Below, in pieces: positions 1 through 10,724 of a stretch of 64,000 nt of DNA. The notes beneath the pieces were generated by a model that had not been told where the DNA came from, did no database searches, and worked only from the letters and a program-made list of their open reading frames with translations. The first letter of the stretch is position 1, and the number at the start of each line of letters is the position of its first letter. The translations under genes were made by a program, and so were the position numbers. Origin of the DNA: Diplonema papillatum (lineage: Eukaryota; Euglenozoa; Diplonemea; Diplonemida; Diplonemidae); NCBI GenBank assembly GCA_030068145.1, contig JAPJBO010000061.1, positions 372,001 to 436,000 on the forward strand. Direction: 5' to 3'.

Positions 1-1008
1 TTCTAAACCAGAAGCAACGCTTCAGAGACGGTGGTCGTACTTTGTATTATTTTCTTCACGCGAATGGGGGGGCAGTCCTTCGCCTCCCGCAAATTGTGAG
101 CACAAACACAAGAGGTCTAGGCAACTATTCCTTGCAGTGTTCGCATACTTTAAACAAAAAAGAGACGTCCAACGATCTCTGGTTTGGTGCAGTTGTTTGC
201 TTGTGAAATTCAGCTTTCTACACGCTTTGTGATCAATACGTGGGGCTGGGAGGGAGAAAGATTTTAGGCGGTTTCGTGTGTTTAATTTTCATTTTTTGTG
301 ATGACACAGGATTCTTCTGGGGTGGAATAAAGGTTTCGGACACTCTATTGCCTCCCCAAACCCGCCAAGTCGTCGCTTTGACACCCCCTTTGTACCTCCG
401 GGCAAGAGAAACTCCAGAAAAAGGGCAGCCCAGGTTGAGAACACAAGTTTGAAAGTACAAACATGTCCTTCCGGTTATCGAGGCCGGTGGAAACACGTAC
501 CTGGATCAGTCCTCATTGGGACGGGGGTGATGCAAACATACGTTTTTCTCGGGATCGACAACGTATGCATCAGTCAAGATTCTGCGAATAAAACAGGGCA
601 CTTACTATTGTGACTCAGAAATTGAAACTTTTGTGGCATTTCTTCGGAATCAGCAGCTTGCAAAGATTTTGGCAGACTGCACTTCGTTTCCGCAGGGTGA
701 AGTGGATCCAGCAGAAACAGCGAAAAATGCTCGAAAAGGACACAAAACATTTTCGGAGGACATTTTTGCATTCCAGTGCACTCTTGGGCCCAGGCTGTGT
801 CGGGCACACCTTCTGGTATTGAACCAATTTATTAAGACTGTTTCTTGTGCCAAGCGGCCCGTTTTTGTATCCAGGGGAAGGGCAGCGACGGCAATTGTCA
901 AACGAGCCCGGAAGGCGATTGGTTCTTTTTTGGTAGGTTTCTTCTAGTTGTTTGGTTGCTTTTTGTGTTTTTTTTTCGTTTCGTGCGCGCTACTGTTAGG
1001 GTTAAAGA
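1..1008. other. Anonymous non-coding DNA
   Basis: I see no recognisable gene, RNA or mobile element here. Open frames of up to about 100 codons occur on both strands, but none has a known motif or a consistent compositional signature. Confidence 0.5.
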
Positions 1009-1233
1009 ACAGAAATACTCGAGGGACTGCCTTGTGCTCATTTCGAAGGAGGCTAGAGGGGGAGAAAACAATACAACTACAAAGTGGGTCTTTTTTGTTG
1101 AACGCTTACGCCCACCACTAATCCCAGATTTACCTGTGTTTCGTGTGGGCTACAGCACATTTACCTCCTTTGATCTATCGCAACTGGCAGTCTCAAGGAT
1201 TTCCTACAAAGCAGGTGCTTATACAAAAAAAGA
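1009..1233 (+). repeat. Dispersed repeat family A, copy 1
   Basis: About 225 bp starting near AATACTCGAGGGACTGCC and ending in a conserved CAGGTGCTTATACA followed by an A run. Near-identical blocks recur at 2492-2752, 28718-28958, 28960-29200 and 36160-36345. The left end and the reverse complement of a block close to the right end share CTCGAGG(A)GACTGCC, giving imperfect terminal inverted repeats like a MITE. The A-rich right end would also suit a SINE-like retroposon. I cannot choose between the two. It does not look coding. Confidence 0.7.
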
Positions 1234-2491
1234 TGTGGTTATGCAGTCTTCTCTCTTTAGAAATCATCATCTGATTCATCATGGTCGAAAAAGTGGCAAG
1301 CAAAATAACTATGGGGCAGATTCTACAAGGGAATGGAGAAAGTGGTTTCAGATTATTGGTGCATCGGTATTAGAATGTATTCAACAAGCAGACGCCTCTG
1401 CAGAGAGGAAAAAGACGAATGTGGAAGGAGAAACGAAATGGCACGGAAGAAGGACCTCGTTGACCATTGGGGCGATGATACACCCACGCCACAGTGCTAC
1501 GTGGTATCCCGATATGTCGAGTACAACTGTGTTGATATACATGACTCGTAGAACTGTGATACGCGAGACGCATCACGACCACTGTCCGCTTTCTGGAGCG
1601 AACGCTCGCTGGAAACTCCGAGTAGTGAGCGTCCAGCGAATTTTGCAAACGGGTTCCTTCTTTTTCGCAACGCGCGTACGGTGATGTAAAAGCACGAGCA
1701 CAGAGTATCGCCCAGCACCTTAGTCGCCTTTGTTTTGCGTGGGGGGCATTCGAAAGTCCAAGGGTTCTCTTGAAAACTTGGGCATGGCGCGCGTGAAGGG
1801 CAGGAGAGCCTACTCGCCGCCATCTCTACGTCGTTGGCGTTCGCAGCGCGGTGCCGTAGTAGGTGTCGTCTCGGTACGAACTCTATCCGACGCATCTCTC
1901 GTGTTCGTATGTTGGTTTGGGGTGTTGATGATAATGCTGATGACATATGACATGAAAGAGAGTGTTATCTTCAGAGTAGCTTGAAGGATAAACTTCCGGT
2001 ACTTGAGAGTCTCCTTCAGGTTGAAACGGCGGCATGAAACACCGTAATCCCTATACGGACGGAGGTAGAAAACCTGGTTAACTTTAAGCAGCTGCCTTTC
2101 ATGCGTGTTGACGCTAATATCAAGTCTTCTTGGAAGAAGAGGGGGCTGTTCAGGGCACCCGGAAAGCTTTCGAACTCAGAATTTTCACGGCAAGGATTTG
2201 ATCATTTTGACGTAGAGCGCCGTGTCCGAACGCCAGCGCGTCGCAACGTCCCTCCGCCCGCCCGCAGGCTCGTTTCGCGGAATTCGGAACGTGTGTTTGG
2301 ACGCGAAGGAAATGCCGCTCCTCGCAAGCGGGTGCTTCATCCGAAAGTTGAATGGTGTTTCATGTTTTGAACGTTGCGCGGGTGCTCAAACGAATTGCTT
2401 TTCACACTCCGCCCCACCTCCAGCCTCTAAGGCCAACTGAAGACTCTAGGACACCGGTCCTTTGAACCTCGAAATACACTTCAAACGGAAA
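1234..2491. other. Anonymous non-coding DNA
   Basis: No recognised feature. Open frames on both strands carry no known motif. Confidence 0.45.
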
Positions 2492-2752
2492 CGAGAAATA
2501 CTCGAGGGCTGCCTTGTGCTTCCTTCGAAGGAGGCTAGAGGCGGAGAAAAATACGCTTACGCCCGCCACTAAACCCAGATTCCCCTGGGTTTCGTGGGCT
2601 ACAGCACTGTTACCTCTTTTGATGCTGGAGTAGTGTTGCGATAGCGGGGAGTCATCGTCACGCCGATGAGTACCAAACCATATCTTTGATTTCGCAACTG
2701 GCAGCCTCCTCAAGTATTCCCTACAAAGTAGGTGTTCATACAAGAAAAAAAA
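2492..2752 (+). repeat. Dispersed repeat family A, copy 2 (with insert)
   Basis: This copy keeps both ends of family A (ACTCGAGGGCTGCC at the left, GTTCATACAAGAAAA at the right). It lacks part of the middle and carries extra sequence at about 2635-2690, so it is more diverged than copy 1. Confidence 0.65.
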
Positions 2753-3681
2753 TGGATGGCGAGGGAACGGACCTCGCTTTTTTGGCGTTTATTGTGGTTT
2801 AGAGGTTCGGTGTTTTAGGGTCTCCGGTTGACCATTGAGGCTGTGAGGCGGGAAGTATGCGGGTAGTAGGTATGCTTATACACTTTAACTACGGCTAGCC
2901 ATGTTTGTAAGTGTTGCGACTGACACCAAGAAGAAATTCGCTTTGAATTTAGTCTTGGGCCCCCCACGCGCATGCATGTTGAGCAGGGGTTGCCATGCTT
3001 TTTTTGTTAACGAGCCCCTGTGGCAACTACTATGTTCTTCGTCGTCGCGACCCTTTTGCGGAAAACCCCGCAGGCTCTTAAAACTGCCATCTACGTCGCG
3101 TTCGCCTTCGCGGAAGATGCAAAAACCTTTTTTCTTTCACTCTAAAAAATTAGTGTGGCGCACTAGCGGAACTCACCTGCTTTGGTAAGTTTCATGTAGT
3201 TCGCTGCCAACTACTAATTTTTAGTACCAACAATGCATTGTTAACGCAAGAAGGTAGAAAGGTCAGGCAGTGATCCGGGTGCGATCTTTTTAGAGTTAAA
3301 GCCGTTTTTTAGTTTGTGCGATTTGGTACGCGTTCAGGTTGAACCGCTGCCGACGTTCCTTACAAGTATGCTCTAAGGAGGCAGTTACTGGTATCGCAAA
3401 AACATAAAAAGCATCATTTTCCACTCCGAACCCTCGCGCTTCAGCCCAGATAAAACCCCGATTCGGGAAATGAAGCAGTTTTCGGGGGGCACGCATTTTC
3501 TTTCGAGTGTTTTCGGTATTTGGTTCATGTTTTTTGTAATCCGGAAAAAAATTACGCACGACCTCCGTGGACTAAGCGGAGAGTGTGGGACTACGTTTTG
3601 AGGACCCTCGAAAAGGTTAAAACGGAAAGTTGACAGCTCTCACCCTCCCCCATCCCCCCCTTCTTAGTTTCATTAGGCGGG
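2753..3681. other. Anonymous DNA with a short dispersed motif
   Basis: No gene recognised. A block of about 40 bp at 2810-2850 (containing TTTTAGGGTCTCCGG and TGAGGCTGTGAG-type sequence) resembles 32920-32962, so at least part of this stretch is repeated elsewhere in the window. Confidence 0.4.
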
Positions 3682-4899
3682 TCATTGCAGCTCGGTGGTA
3701 GCAATGTGCTCGTAGCTGTCGGATTCAGACGTGGAGGTGGAAGGGGATAGCTGGCTGATGATTTCGTACACTTCGCCCGTCGGCGATGCCAAGGTGGACG
3801 GGGCAGCAACGTGTGTAGTTGAGTGGGGTGAATGAGAGATAGTGGGCGCCGGTTTGTGCGTCGACGAGGAAGACGCGGAGCTGGCCGTCTGCATCGACAG
3901 CGACGGCCGCGAGAACGACACTTCACGGCGCGTGGGGCTGGGCTCAGACTGCTGGGCGCTGGGTGACTCGTTGGCCCGTTTGTTTGGTTGGTTTTCTTCG
4001 GGAATGGACGAAATGCTCGAGTGGATGCGAGATACGTTCGCCTGGTCCCTCGTTGGCTGGCTGAGCTCGGGAACTGATGATACGCTGGGGCGAGCCAGTG
4101 GCTCGGTTGCCTCTTCCTTCCGGACGCTTTCGGCTGGTTGCACGAAAGACTCGTTGGTTCCCTCCAACGGTTGGTGGCCGCCTTCGGAGAGCAACGGGAC
4201 GCGTTCTTCGGCAGCCATTTCAGCTGGGCTGGCGGATGGGCGATTTCTATCTTCGTCATCCCGCCGGGCCGCTTCCTGCTGCCTGTGAAGCCGCCTCTTC
4301 TCGCTCCTACCTTTGCCTTGCGTCGGAGCGCCGGCAGGCAGCGGTTGCACGGCGGCCTTTTCAGGCTTCCACAGGCTCGCCTTGGCTCTGCCTGCCACCT
4401 CCGAGCCTTTGCCTCCCTTGCGGCCTTTCGACGGGTACCTATTGTACGACGATGGGTCGACTGCCTGCAACCATGCCGCCTGCCCCCGCCCGAGGGGGTA
4501 CTGCGGCTTCTTCGGGCCGGCTTTCTTCTGCGGCTTGGACGGTGCCGCGTGGCCCGCCGGCGGGTTGGACCAGGTGTCCTTGTGTCCTTTGGCGGAGGGC
4601 CACCCGCCCTTGCCGCCTCTGCCCTTCCAGGGCGCGATGAAGTCGGTCCACGTGCGGCCGGCGCCGCGGGACGACGGCTGCGCGGCGCCCCGCGCCGCCG
4701 CGGGGCAGTTCCGGACGACGTGGCCCTCGGCGCCGCAGTTGAAGCAGACCTGCCGGGTGACCATCGCGTACCAACAGTCGGTCACGTGGTGCCCGCACTT
4801 GTTGCAGACGCTGCACGGCTCGTCGCCCCAGGCCGCCCGCCGTGGCTCGTTTCCGTCCGCGACGCCGAGCTCAATGGCTCGCTGCGTCGCCTCCCACAT
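3682..4899 (-). CDS. Zinc-knuckle (CCHC x2) protein, gag-like or host RNA-binding protein
   Basis: A 405-codon ORF. Near its N-terminus are two canonical zinc knuckles, C29-x2-C32-x4-H37-x4-C42 and C52-x2-C55-x4-H60-x4-C65, a module that binds single-stranded nucleic acid. A Gly/Lys-rich stretch follows (about 90-165), then a long Ser/Thr/Pro/Glu-rich, probably disordered tail (about 230-405). Paired knuckles are typical of retrotransposon Gag or LINE ORF1 proteins and of some host RNA-binding proteins. No protease, reverse transcriptase or integrase follows, so the family stays open. The ATG at 4899 is the first in frame, but the frame continues upstream to an AG at about 4932 that could be a splice acceptor. 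The real protein may therefore begin in an upstream exon. Confidence 0.55.
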   Translation of the reverse strand: MWEATQRAIELGVADGNEPRRAAWGDEPCSVCNKCGHHVTDCWYAMVTRQVCFNCGAEGHVVRNCPAAARGAAQPSSRGAGRTWTDFIAPWKGRGGKGGWPSAKGHKDTWSNPPAGHAAPSKPQKKAGPKKPQYPLGRGQAAWLQAVDPSSYNRYPSKGRKGGKGSEVAGRAKASLWKPEKAAVQPLPAGAPTQGKGRSEKRRLHRQQEAARRDDEDRNRPSASPAEMAAEERVPLLSEGGHQPLEGTNESFVQPAESVRKEEATEPLARPSVSSVPELSQPTRDQANVSRIHSSISSIPEENQPNKRANESPSAQQSEPSPTRREVSFSRPSLSMQTASSASSSSTHKPAPTISHSPHSTTHVAAPSTLASPTGEVYEIISQLSPSTSTSESDSYEHIATTELQ

Positions 4900-5177
4900 G
4901 CGCTCCGACCGGCGTTTGAAGTACTGCGAGCCTGTGCGTGGGGTGTATGTGTCAGTGTGGGTAATTCACGCGGTCCAACATCTTCACGTCACCGCTGAAC
5001 CTCCTGCGTCACACGCGCCGTTTGGAAGGGCGTTCCTGCTCCATGGCCCGTGTGCTGCTCGTTTCAACATGTGGGGATCTAAATCGGAGTTGCCAACCTC
5101 CTCGCGGTGGTCCCCGTCCACGTGCACAAGCACGGCTAATGGCAACAGTGCGCAATGCGGTGCTCAAGGTAGTTTAA

Positions 5178-5506
5178 GGCCTGTCAGTAGTCCCGAGGGA
5201 CGATAGTACTAATGCAATCCTTACTAAACATGTGTCGGGGGGTGCACATGTGTGTGGGTGTGGGTGCCAGACTTCATGGGGCAGAAAGTGGCTAATGTCC
5301 GAAGCGGAGTTTCGTCCACTCCCGAGTACTAATGCAACCCTTACTAAATATGCGTCGGCCTGTCAGTAGTCCCGAGGGACGATAGTACTAATGCAATCCT
5401 TACTAAACATGTGTCGGGGGGTGCACATGTGTGTGTGTGTGCGTGCCAAACTTCATGGGGCAGAAAGTGGCTAATGTCCGAAGCGGAGTTTCGTCCACTC
5501 CCGATT
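5178..5506. repeat. Tandem duplication, about 180-bp unit
   Basis: Two near-identical units start at about 5181 and 5360, each opening with CTGTCAGTAGTCCCGAGGGA. The second unit is incomplete. A short TG-rich tract inside each unit differs slightly in length. The few differences suggest a fairly recent duplication. Confidence 0.85.
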
Positions 5507-5739
5507 TATCGAGGAACCCTAAAGGCACCTAAATGTACAGGGTATTCGGGTTGTTTGGACGAATCAATTTGCTTTGCGTCATAGTCAGTTTTCGAAAGCT
5601 GCAACGCTGTTCTCGGGTCCTGTGGACTCTCTCTCGGAGGGTGAGCGGGGCGGGGGGCGGGTTGAGCATGGGAGGTTGCCAGCTTTTCCATCCGGCATTC
5701 GGCTCAAGATTCCTCCTTTCTTCTTGCGCTTCGGCCTCA

Positions 5740-6526
5740 CTACAGGGGGGGGCTAAATACAACGAGCGCCCGTTGTATCCAAAGCGTCAAGCTCAAAATG
5801 CAGGTTCGCGGCAGAACGTGGTCTTCGAGTACAACTGTCTTGGAATACAACTGTTTTTCCATGCTAATCAACCGTGGGTTTCCGTGCCCCCGTACAGAGG
5901 GAGCAGATTTCGAGCAGCATTTCGTACTTCGCAGTCGGTCTGACTCAGACCGACTCGGACCGGTGTTTTCGTACTTCTTTCCGAGTCGGAAAAAAGTCAG
6001 ACGGCCGTCTGACTCGCACCCCCGCCCCGCTCGCCGTCCGGCTTTTTCGCAGCAACTTGGCCCGCAAGGGGTGCGTCGAACAGGCTGGACTCGCAGCCGG
6101 CGCCCAGGCTGACCCCGCCACCGCAAGAGGCCGACGAGGCCCACCACGCAGCTGCCGGCCAGCCCGCTGCCAGGTGGAACTCCCCTCCGCGAGCGGCAAG
6201 CCGTCACTGGAGCCGGAAGTAGCAGCGGCGGGTCAGCCACAGGGTCGACTCGAGCGTGAACCTCACCCTGGAACCCTTTACAAAGTTTCAGGACTCCAAG
6301 TCCGCCTCTAGTTCGGAATCGGACAAGCCCGAATCGGAAGTGGACTCGTCGGGACCTCCTCCCACGAAGTCTGAGGACGAGTGACGGAGGGCCCGGGCGG
6401 ACCGCCGTCCGACCGGCTGGACAGGGATGGAAGTAGTATTCAACGGAACAAGGAGAAAAAAACAGTAATTGTATTTAGCGGCGGTAGTTGTATTCCAAGA
6501 AAGTTGTATTTAGCCCCCCCCTGTAG
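5740..6526. mobile_element. 787-bp terminal-inverted-repeat element (non-autonomous)
   Basis: The left end CTACAGGGGGGGGCTAAATA is matched as a reverse complement at the right end (6500-6526), giving inverted repeats of about 24 bp. Inside, further GTTGTATT/AATACAAC motifs lie close to each end. A target-site duplication is not clear. The interior has a GC-rich stretch (about 6000-6390) whose plus strand ends in an acidic Ser/Glu/Pro-rich frame closed by TGA at 6382-6384, possibly captured coding sequence. No transposase is seen. Confidence 0.7.
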
Positions 6527-9116
6527 GTGTTCCGAACTCTTGCTGCAAGCACCTGTCATGGTCGGCAGCCTGGGCTACCTGGGTTTCGAGCCCTGTTCTG
6601 AATCTCGCTCGCACGGGGGAAGAGTCGCGGATCTACCGAAGTGCAGCGCCGACCACCACAGCTCAGCCGCCCCTACGGGGGTATGCGCGTGGGTGCGCAT
6701 TTGACGAGCTCACGACCTTTCGTGCTCATGGGTTCTATGGTTCGCTCCGGAGGTAGATGCGACAAAAAGCAGGTCCGGAGCAGTAGGCCTAGGTCAGGTG
6801 TAGGTCAGAGCTAGATGCCGTATTTCGAGCTCTTGTTTCTAGCCTCCGGTCTTAGTAGCTACGTGAACAGGGCCCTTGATGTCACGATGTCACGGGATGG
6901 ACTCTAACTGAATGCTGCTGACTGAAAGTGTGTCACACCTTTCGCGAGCCTCCTTGCTTTGAAGAGTGCTTCCGGTCGGTAGTTTGCTACATTAAACTGT
7001 GTCATCGTTGATGTCCGAGCGTGCACTGGCAGTCCTGGACCTCCGGCAAGCTGTGGAGTACACAGAGTCGCAGCGGCTGGGACCTGGCTTTGACTTCCAC
7101 TTTCAGCTGTTTGAAAAACGAACGCGGATTTTTTTTTTGTTTGGGTGTTTAATGGGTGTTGCTGTGTTTTTATTCAAAAATGAGAGTTCAAAAAAATCGT
7201 GTTTAGGGTTTCGTGTTTTTTATTTGTGTTTTACTTTTTGCTTTCGCTTTGCTTTCCTGTCAGGATGTGCGTTAGGGTAACAGAGCAATGAATCGTCCAT
7301 GTAGACAAGACCCGAAGCTCCGCAAGATCTCACGCTGGTGTGTGTAAGTCGAGGCTTGTGTGCGCGAGCCACTCCGGGAAAGGTCGATTACAATGTCTCA
7401 CGCTTCTGCCACTTTCGACGAAGAGTCTGGCGGGTTCACTGTGAAGCCGCGGAAGGGTGCCCCTTTTAATGCGCGTTTGCCACGGCGCAACTCTTGACGG
7501 TAGCAGCCCCACACTCTTAGTAGCTCGCAGTAACTGTTCGCTTGCATGTTTCCCAACAACCATTTTTTGCACACTTCGGGAAAAGGGAGAGCGGGGAAAC
7601 ACTTCCTTGCTTCGTGGGGGGCAAGACCTGGTAACCAACAAACAGAAAAGAAAGAAACGACAGGGAGAGAGAGAGAGCCTACGGGGCCTCGGGGGCTGCA
7701 GCTTTTTGACGACCGTGTGCTGCACCTGCAATCAAAGTACTATGTGGTGGGCTCGTTGACGGTGTAGGATTCTGAAAGTATTTGGCGTTGTGCTTTACAC
7801 GCGAGTAAGCAGGACCTTCCGCTTGCTCGCCACTCTTCAGAGCATACCACGGGTCGCATGAACGCATTCCAATCCTGATTTCGACCGAACGAAGGCGGCT
7901 TGCAAACAGTCTCGCAGTCGAGCAAAGCTTGTCAGCCTTCATCGACGACGCTGCAGGTCTATCCTGATCTATCCGAGCAAATCGAAGACAGCCTGCCAGG
8001 GACGATGCTCACAAGATAGACCACGTGAAGAAGACATGTAACAGTCAGAGTTAAGATTTGAAACGCATAAACACCATCTTGCATGGGTTCAGTTCGCCGG
8101 CCGGCGTTCGCAGGTTTACTTGGCTGCCGGCCTCCGGGAAAAGCTTGACATGCGTGATGCCCAAAACAAGCGCGCTGGCACTGATGGTCATGATCTCTTG
8201 AAACCCCTTTCCCGGCTGTTCCTGCCAGAGCGGAACGTTGTGGTTGCATCGTTCGATGGATTCGACCTGCATCTCCACACCACACACAACAGGCGTTCAC
8301 AACATGTAAGGCGGAGCGTTCCACAAAGTGTGAGACGCGCTAAGCTCCCAAGCCACAGACGTTCTCCCCGGCAAAAGAAAAGGAAGAAAAAAAGAGACGA
8401 GGGTGCCGGAATGTAACACCTTTTTCTGGTGCAGGCGGACGCTCACTGGAATGCTGTCACCCGGTGTCCTCAGACGCGCTGCTTAATGAAAGCCCGCTTG
8501 AATAGGCGCCGCTTCGCCGTGGCCAGCAAAATCTGGAAAGAATGAAGTCCCATTTTCGAAGTGGGAAGGTGTCGGTCTCCACAACATGGTTTGCCATTCG
8601 CCTGGGGGGATTCAAACAAGACTCGTCGGAAAGACGAACAAACGCCTGCACTGTTAGACAAAGAACCCCCATCAACGGGTTTTACCTACGCGTGAGGAAG
8701 GCTCGCACTTTCTGTTGCCTGCCAAGACCGGGCGACCGTCTCAAGTCTACAACAACGAGAATTCGATTGAGCAATCCTGCTTGCTACGTAGTCTTGAAGA
8801 AGCGACTGGAGGACGGGCAGGTGTCGTCTACCGTGTTACATGCTGAGGGTTGTCACTTCGCTCGTTCACGACACTCTTCTCTATGTTCTTGAGAAACTAA
8901 GTGAAGGGAATGGTGTAACGTGTATTCCTTCTTCGCTGCAAACCCTGAAAGCTGCTTCTCCGCGAGTCTGCTCACGACGCAGCGCTATTTTAGTCGATGT
9001 TCTTCGCTTCCTGAATGTTGATTTTTCTCTGTGTAACGTATGAGGGAAATCGCGCGAATCGAGGTTGGGGAAGGTTGTGCAGTAGTTCTATGGCCAACGC
9101 CGTATCTCGAATAGGA
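6527..9116. other. Anonymous DNA, T-rich near 7.12-7.26 kb
   Basis: No gene recognised. About 7120-7260 is strongly T-rich on the plus strand. The open frames here (up to about 130 codons) have no known motifs. Confidence 0.4.
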
Positions 9117-10724
9117 TTATTCACATAGAAAGTGGCACACCTCGTCACTGTCGCTTCTGGGCATGCTGCGCTCTTCGCTCGGCAAGTCGTCGCCGGTGGC
9201 TCGCCCGAACCTCTTCGTCGGCAAGGAACGTTCATCCGCAAGTTTCAAGTTCTCTTCGGTGTTTCGATCCCTGGAGTGCCTCGACCCGCTGCTCCTGGCA
9301 GGTGAACTTGCGCCGCCAGACGGCTGCCGCCGAACTTCCTCGGACTTCTCCCTTGCACTGCCCGGGCCGTCGTCTCCTCTGCCATCTCTAGCGGTGTCCC
9401 TTCTTTCCGGACCGTCCCGACGGCCACCCTTGGCGCCACCTTTCTGTGTGTCGCGGTTCTGCGTATCCCTGTTGCCGCCTGCACCCGCTCTGTCTCGGTT
9501 GTTCCCGGCGAGGGAATCCCGATTGTCACGTTTCCCCTCACTTCCCGCCTTGAAATCTGCTGCTCCTGACTTGTCCCGGGCGCCGCGGCCATCCCGATTC
9601 CTTCCGTCTCCATTCCGATCACGGGGAGTATCACGGTTGGAGTCGTTGGCCCCGCCTCTGTCCCGAGCGTCTCCTCTGTCTCTGCCATCACGACCCTTCC
9701 CGGAAGATCTGTCCTTTGTGTCGCGACTGTCCCTACCGCCGCGGCCCTTACCAGACTTTATCGGCGTCGGCCCGTCGTCCAACCACCGCATCCTTCTCTC
9801 GAACTCCGTTGCTTCACCTGGATTCTTCCCCGATCTCCCCGCAGGCGTCCCCAGAGGCGCACCGGGTGGCGGCAGCGGAGGCATTGGCGGTGCTGGTGCT
9901 GCCTTTTGTTGACCGCCCCCGCCCCCCACTCGTTTGCAGTCGAACTTGTGGCGCGGCCAGTGCTCGTCTTGGCAGGTTACGCTGCAGTAGTGGACGTTCT
10001 CGCAGCACCGCTTCACCTTCGTTTTTGCGCCGCACTTCGCGCACGGCGGACGGGGACCCACCAGCTTCTTTTGAACGAACGAAAGACGGTCCCGTGCACC
10101 GGGAATACTGAACAAGTCGGCCACCAACAACGCAGCATCTTTCTGCTCCATCGAAGACTCCATCCACTCCACCCCAACTTCAACAGGCAGTCCTAACGCA
10201 TCGGCGGCGGAAGCGATCCAGTGCCTGGTCTCTTTGCTTCCCCCCTGGCCCAGGCCTTTTGCGCCGGCCGGTGGCAGTGGAGGTGGGTTCGACGGGTTCC
10301 TATCTTTTCCCTTTCCTCCTCCTGCACCACGCGAGCCTGGCTCGACTGGTCCACTGTACCGACCACCCAATACGGGTTGGGGCTTGAAATCGTCAAAACG
10401 ATCCAGCGAACGTGGACCACGATCATCCCTGAGGAGGTTTCTATTCAGAGCCCCGGGCAGATACTCGTCTTTGCCTTCGTCCGACCCCGGGTCGCGTCCC
10501 CCCCTGTTCCGGCTGTCTCTGTTCGGTCGGTTGTTGTCTCTGTCCCTATCCCTTTCTCTGTCCCGAGGATCTCTATTTCCAGCCCGATCCATCCTGTCCC
10601 TATCGTCGTTTCTCATCGAGTCACCTCCTTGACCACCCCTGTCACCCCTCATGTCCTTCGAATCGCGGTCGTCCCGACCTGCATTTCCCCTTCCTCCGCG
10701 TGGCCCGTTCCACCCGCCCTGCAT
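9117..10724 (-). CDS. MYND-type zinc-finger protein with Arg/Asp-Gly repeats
   Basis: A 535-codon ORF from an ATG at 10724. Order: an RD/RG/DR-rich N-terminal region (about 10-140), a short Pro-rich linker, a small helical-looking region (about 165-215), a MYND zinc finger (about C228-C263, with its paired Cys ligands and final HxxxC-type ligands all visible), a Pro/Gly linker, and a long R/D/G-rich C-terminal half (about 320-535). MYND fingers bind Pro-rich peptides. RD/RGG-type repeats are common in nuclear or RNA-binding proteins, so a nuclear adaptor role is inferred. The low-complexity halves look disordered. The last codons include an AG|GTGTGC that could be a splice donor, so the true C-terminus may be in another exon. 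Confidence 0.75.
   Translation of the reverse strand: MQGGWNGPRGGRGNAGRDDRDSKDMRGDRGGQGGDSMRNDDRDRMDRAGNRDPRDRERDRDRDNNRPNRDSRNRGGRDPGSDEGKDEYLPGALNRNLLRDDRGPRSLDRFDDFKPQPVLGGRYSGPVEPGSRGAGGGKGKDRNPSNPPPLPPAGAKGLGQGGSKETRHWIASAADALGLPVEVGVEWMESSMEQKDAALLVADLFSIPGARDRLSFVQKKLVGPRPPCAKCGAKTKVKRCCENVHYCSVTCQDEHWPRHKFDCKRVGGGGGQQKAAPAPPMPPLPPPGAPLGTPAGRSGKNPGEATEFERRMRWLDDGPTPIKSGKGRGGRDSRDTKDRSSGKGRDGRDRGDARDRGGANDSNRDTPRDRNGDGRNRDGRGARDKSGAADFKAGSEGKRDNRDSLAGNNRDRAGAGGNRDTQNRDTQKGGAKGGRRDGPERRDTARDGRGDDGPGSAREKSEEVRRQPSGGASSPARSSGSRHSRDRNTEENLKLADERSLPTKRFGRATGDDLPSEERSMPRSDSDEVCHFLCE

Noticed and set aside
845-1684. Long plus-strand frame of 279 codons
   Set aside because: It runs through a family A repeat and a T-rich tract and has no ATG at its beginning or domain; composition is not protein-like.
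4077-5206. Three long plus-strand frames over the zinc-knuckle ORF
   Set aside because: They are antisense shadows of the GC-rich minus-strand ORF; the zinc knuckles fix the coding strand.
6555-6625. Possible tRNA-like segment (GGTTTCGAGCCCTG)
   Set aside because: A B-box-like string is present, but no matching acceptor stem or anticodon arm could be drawn.
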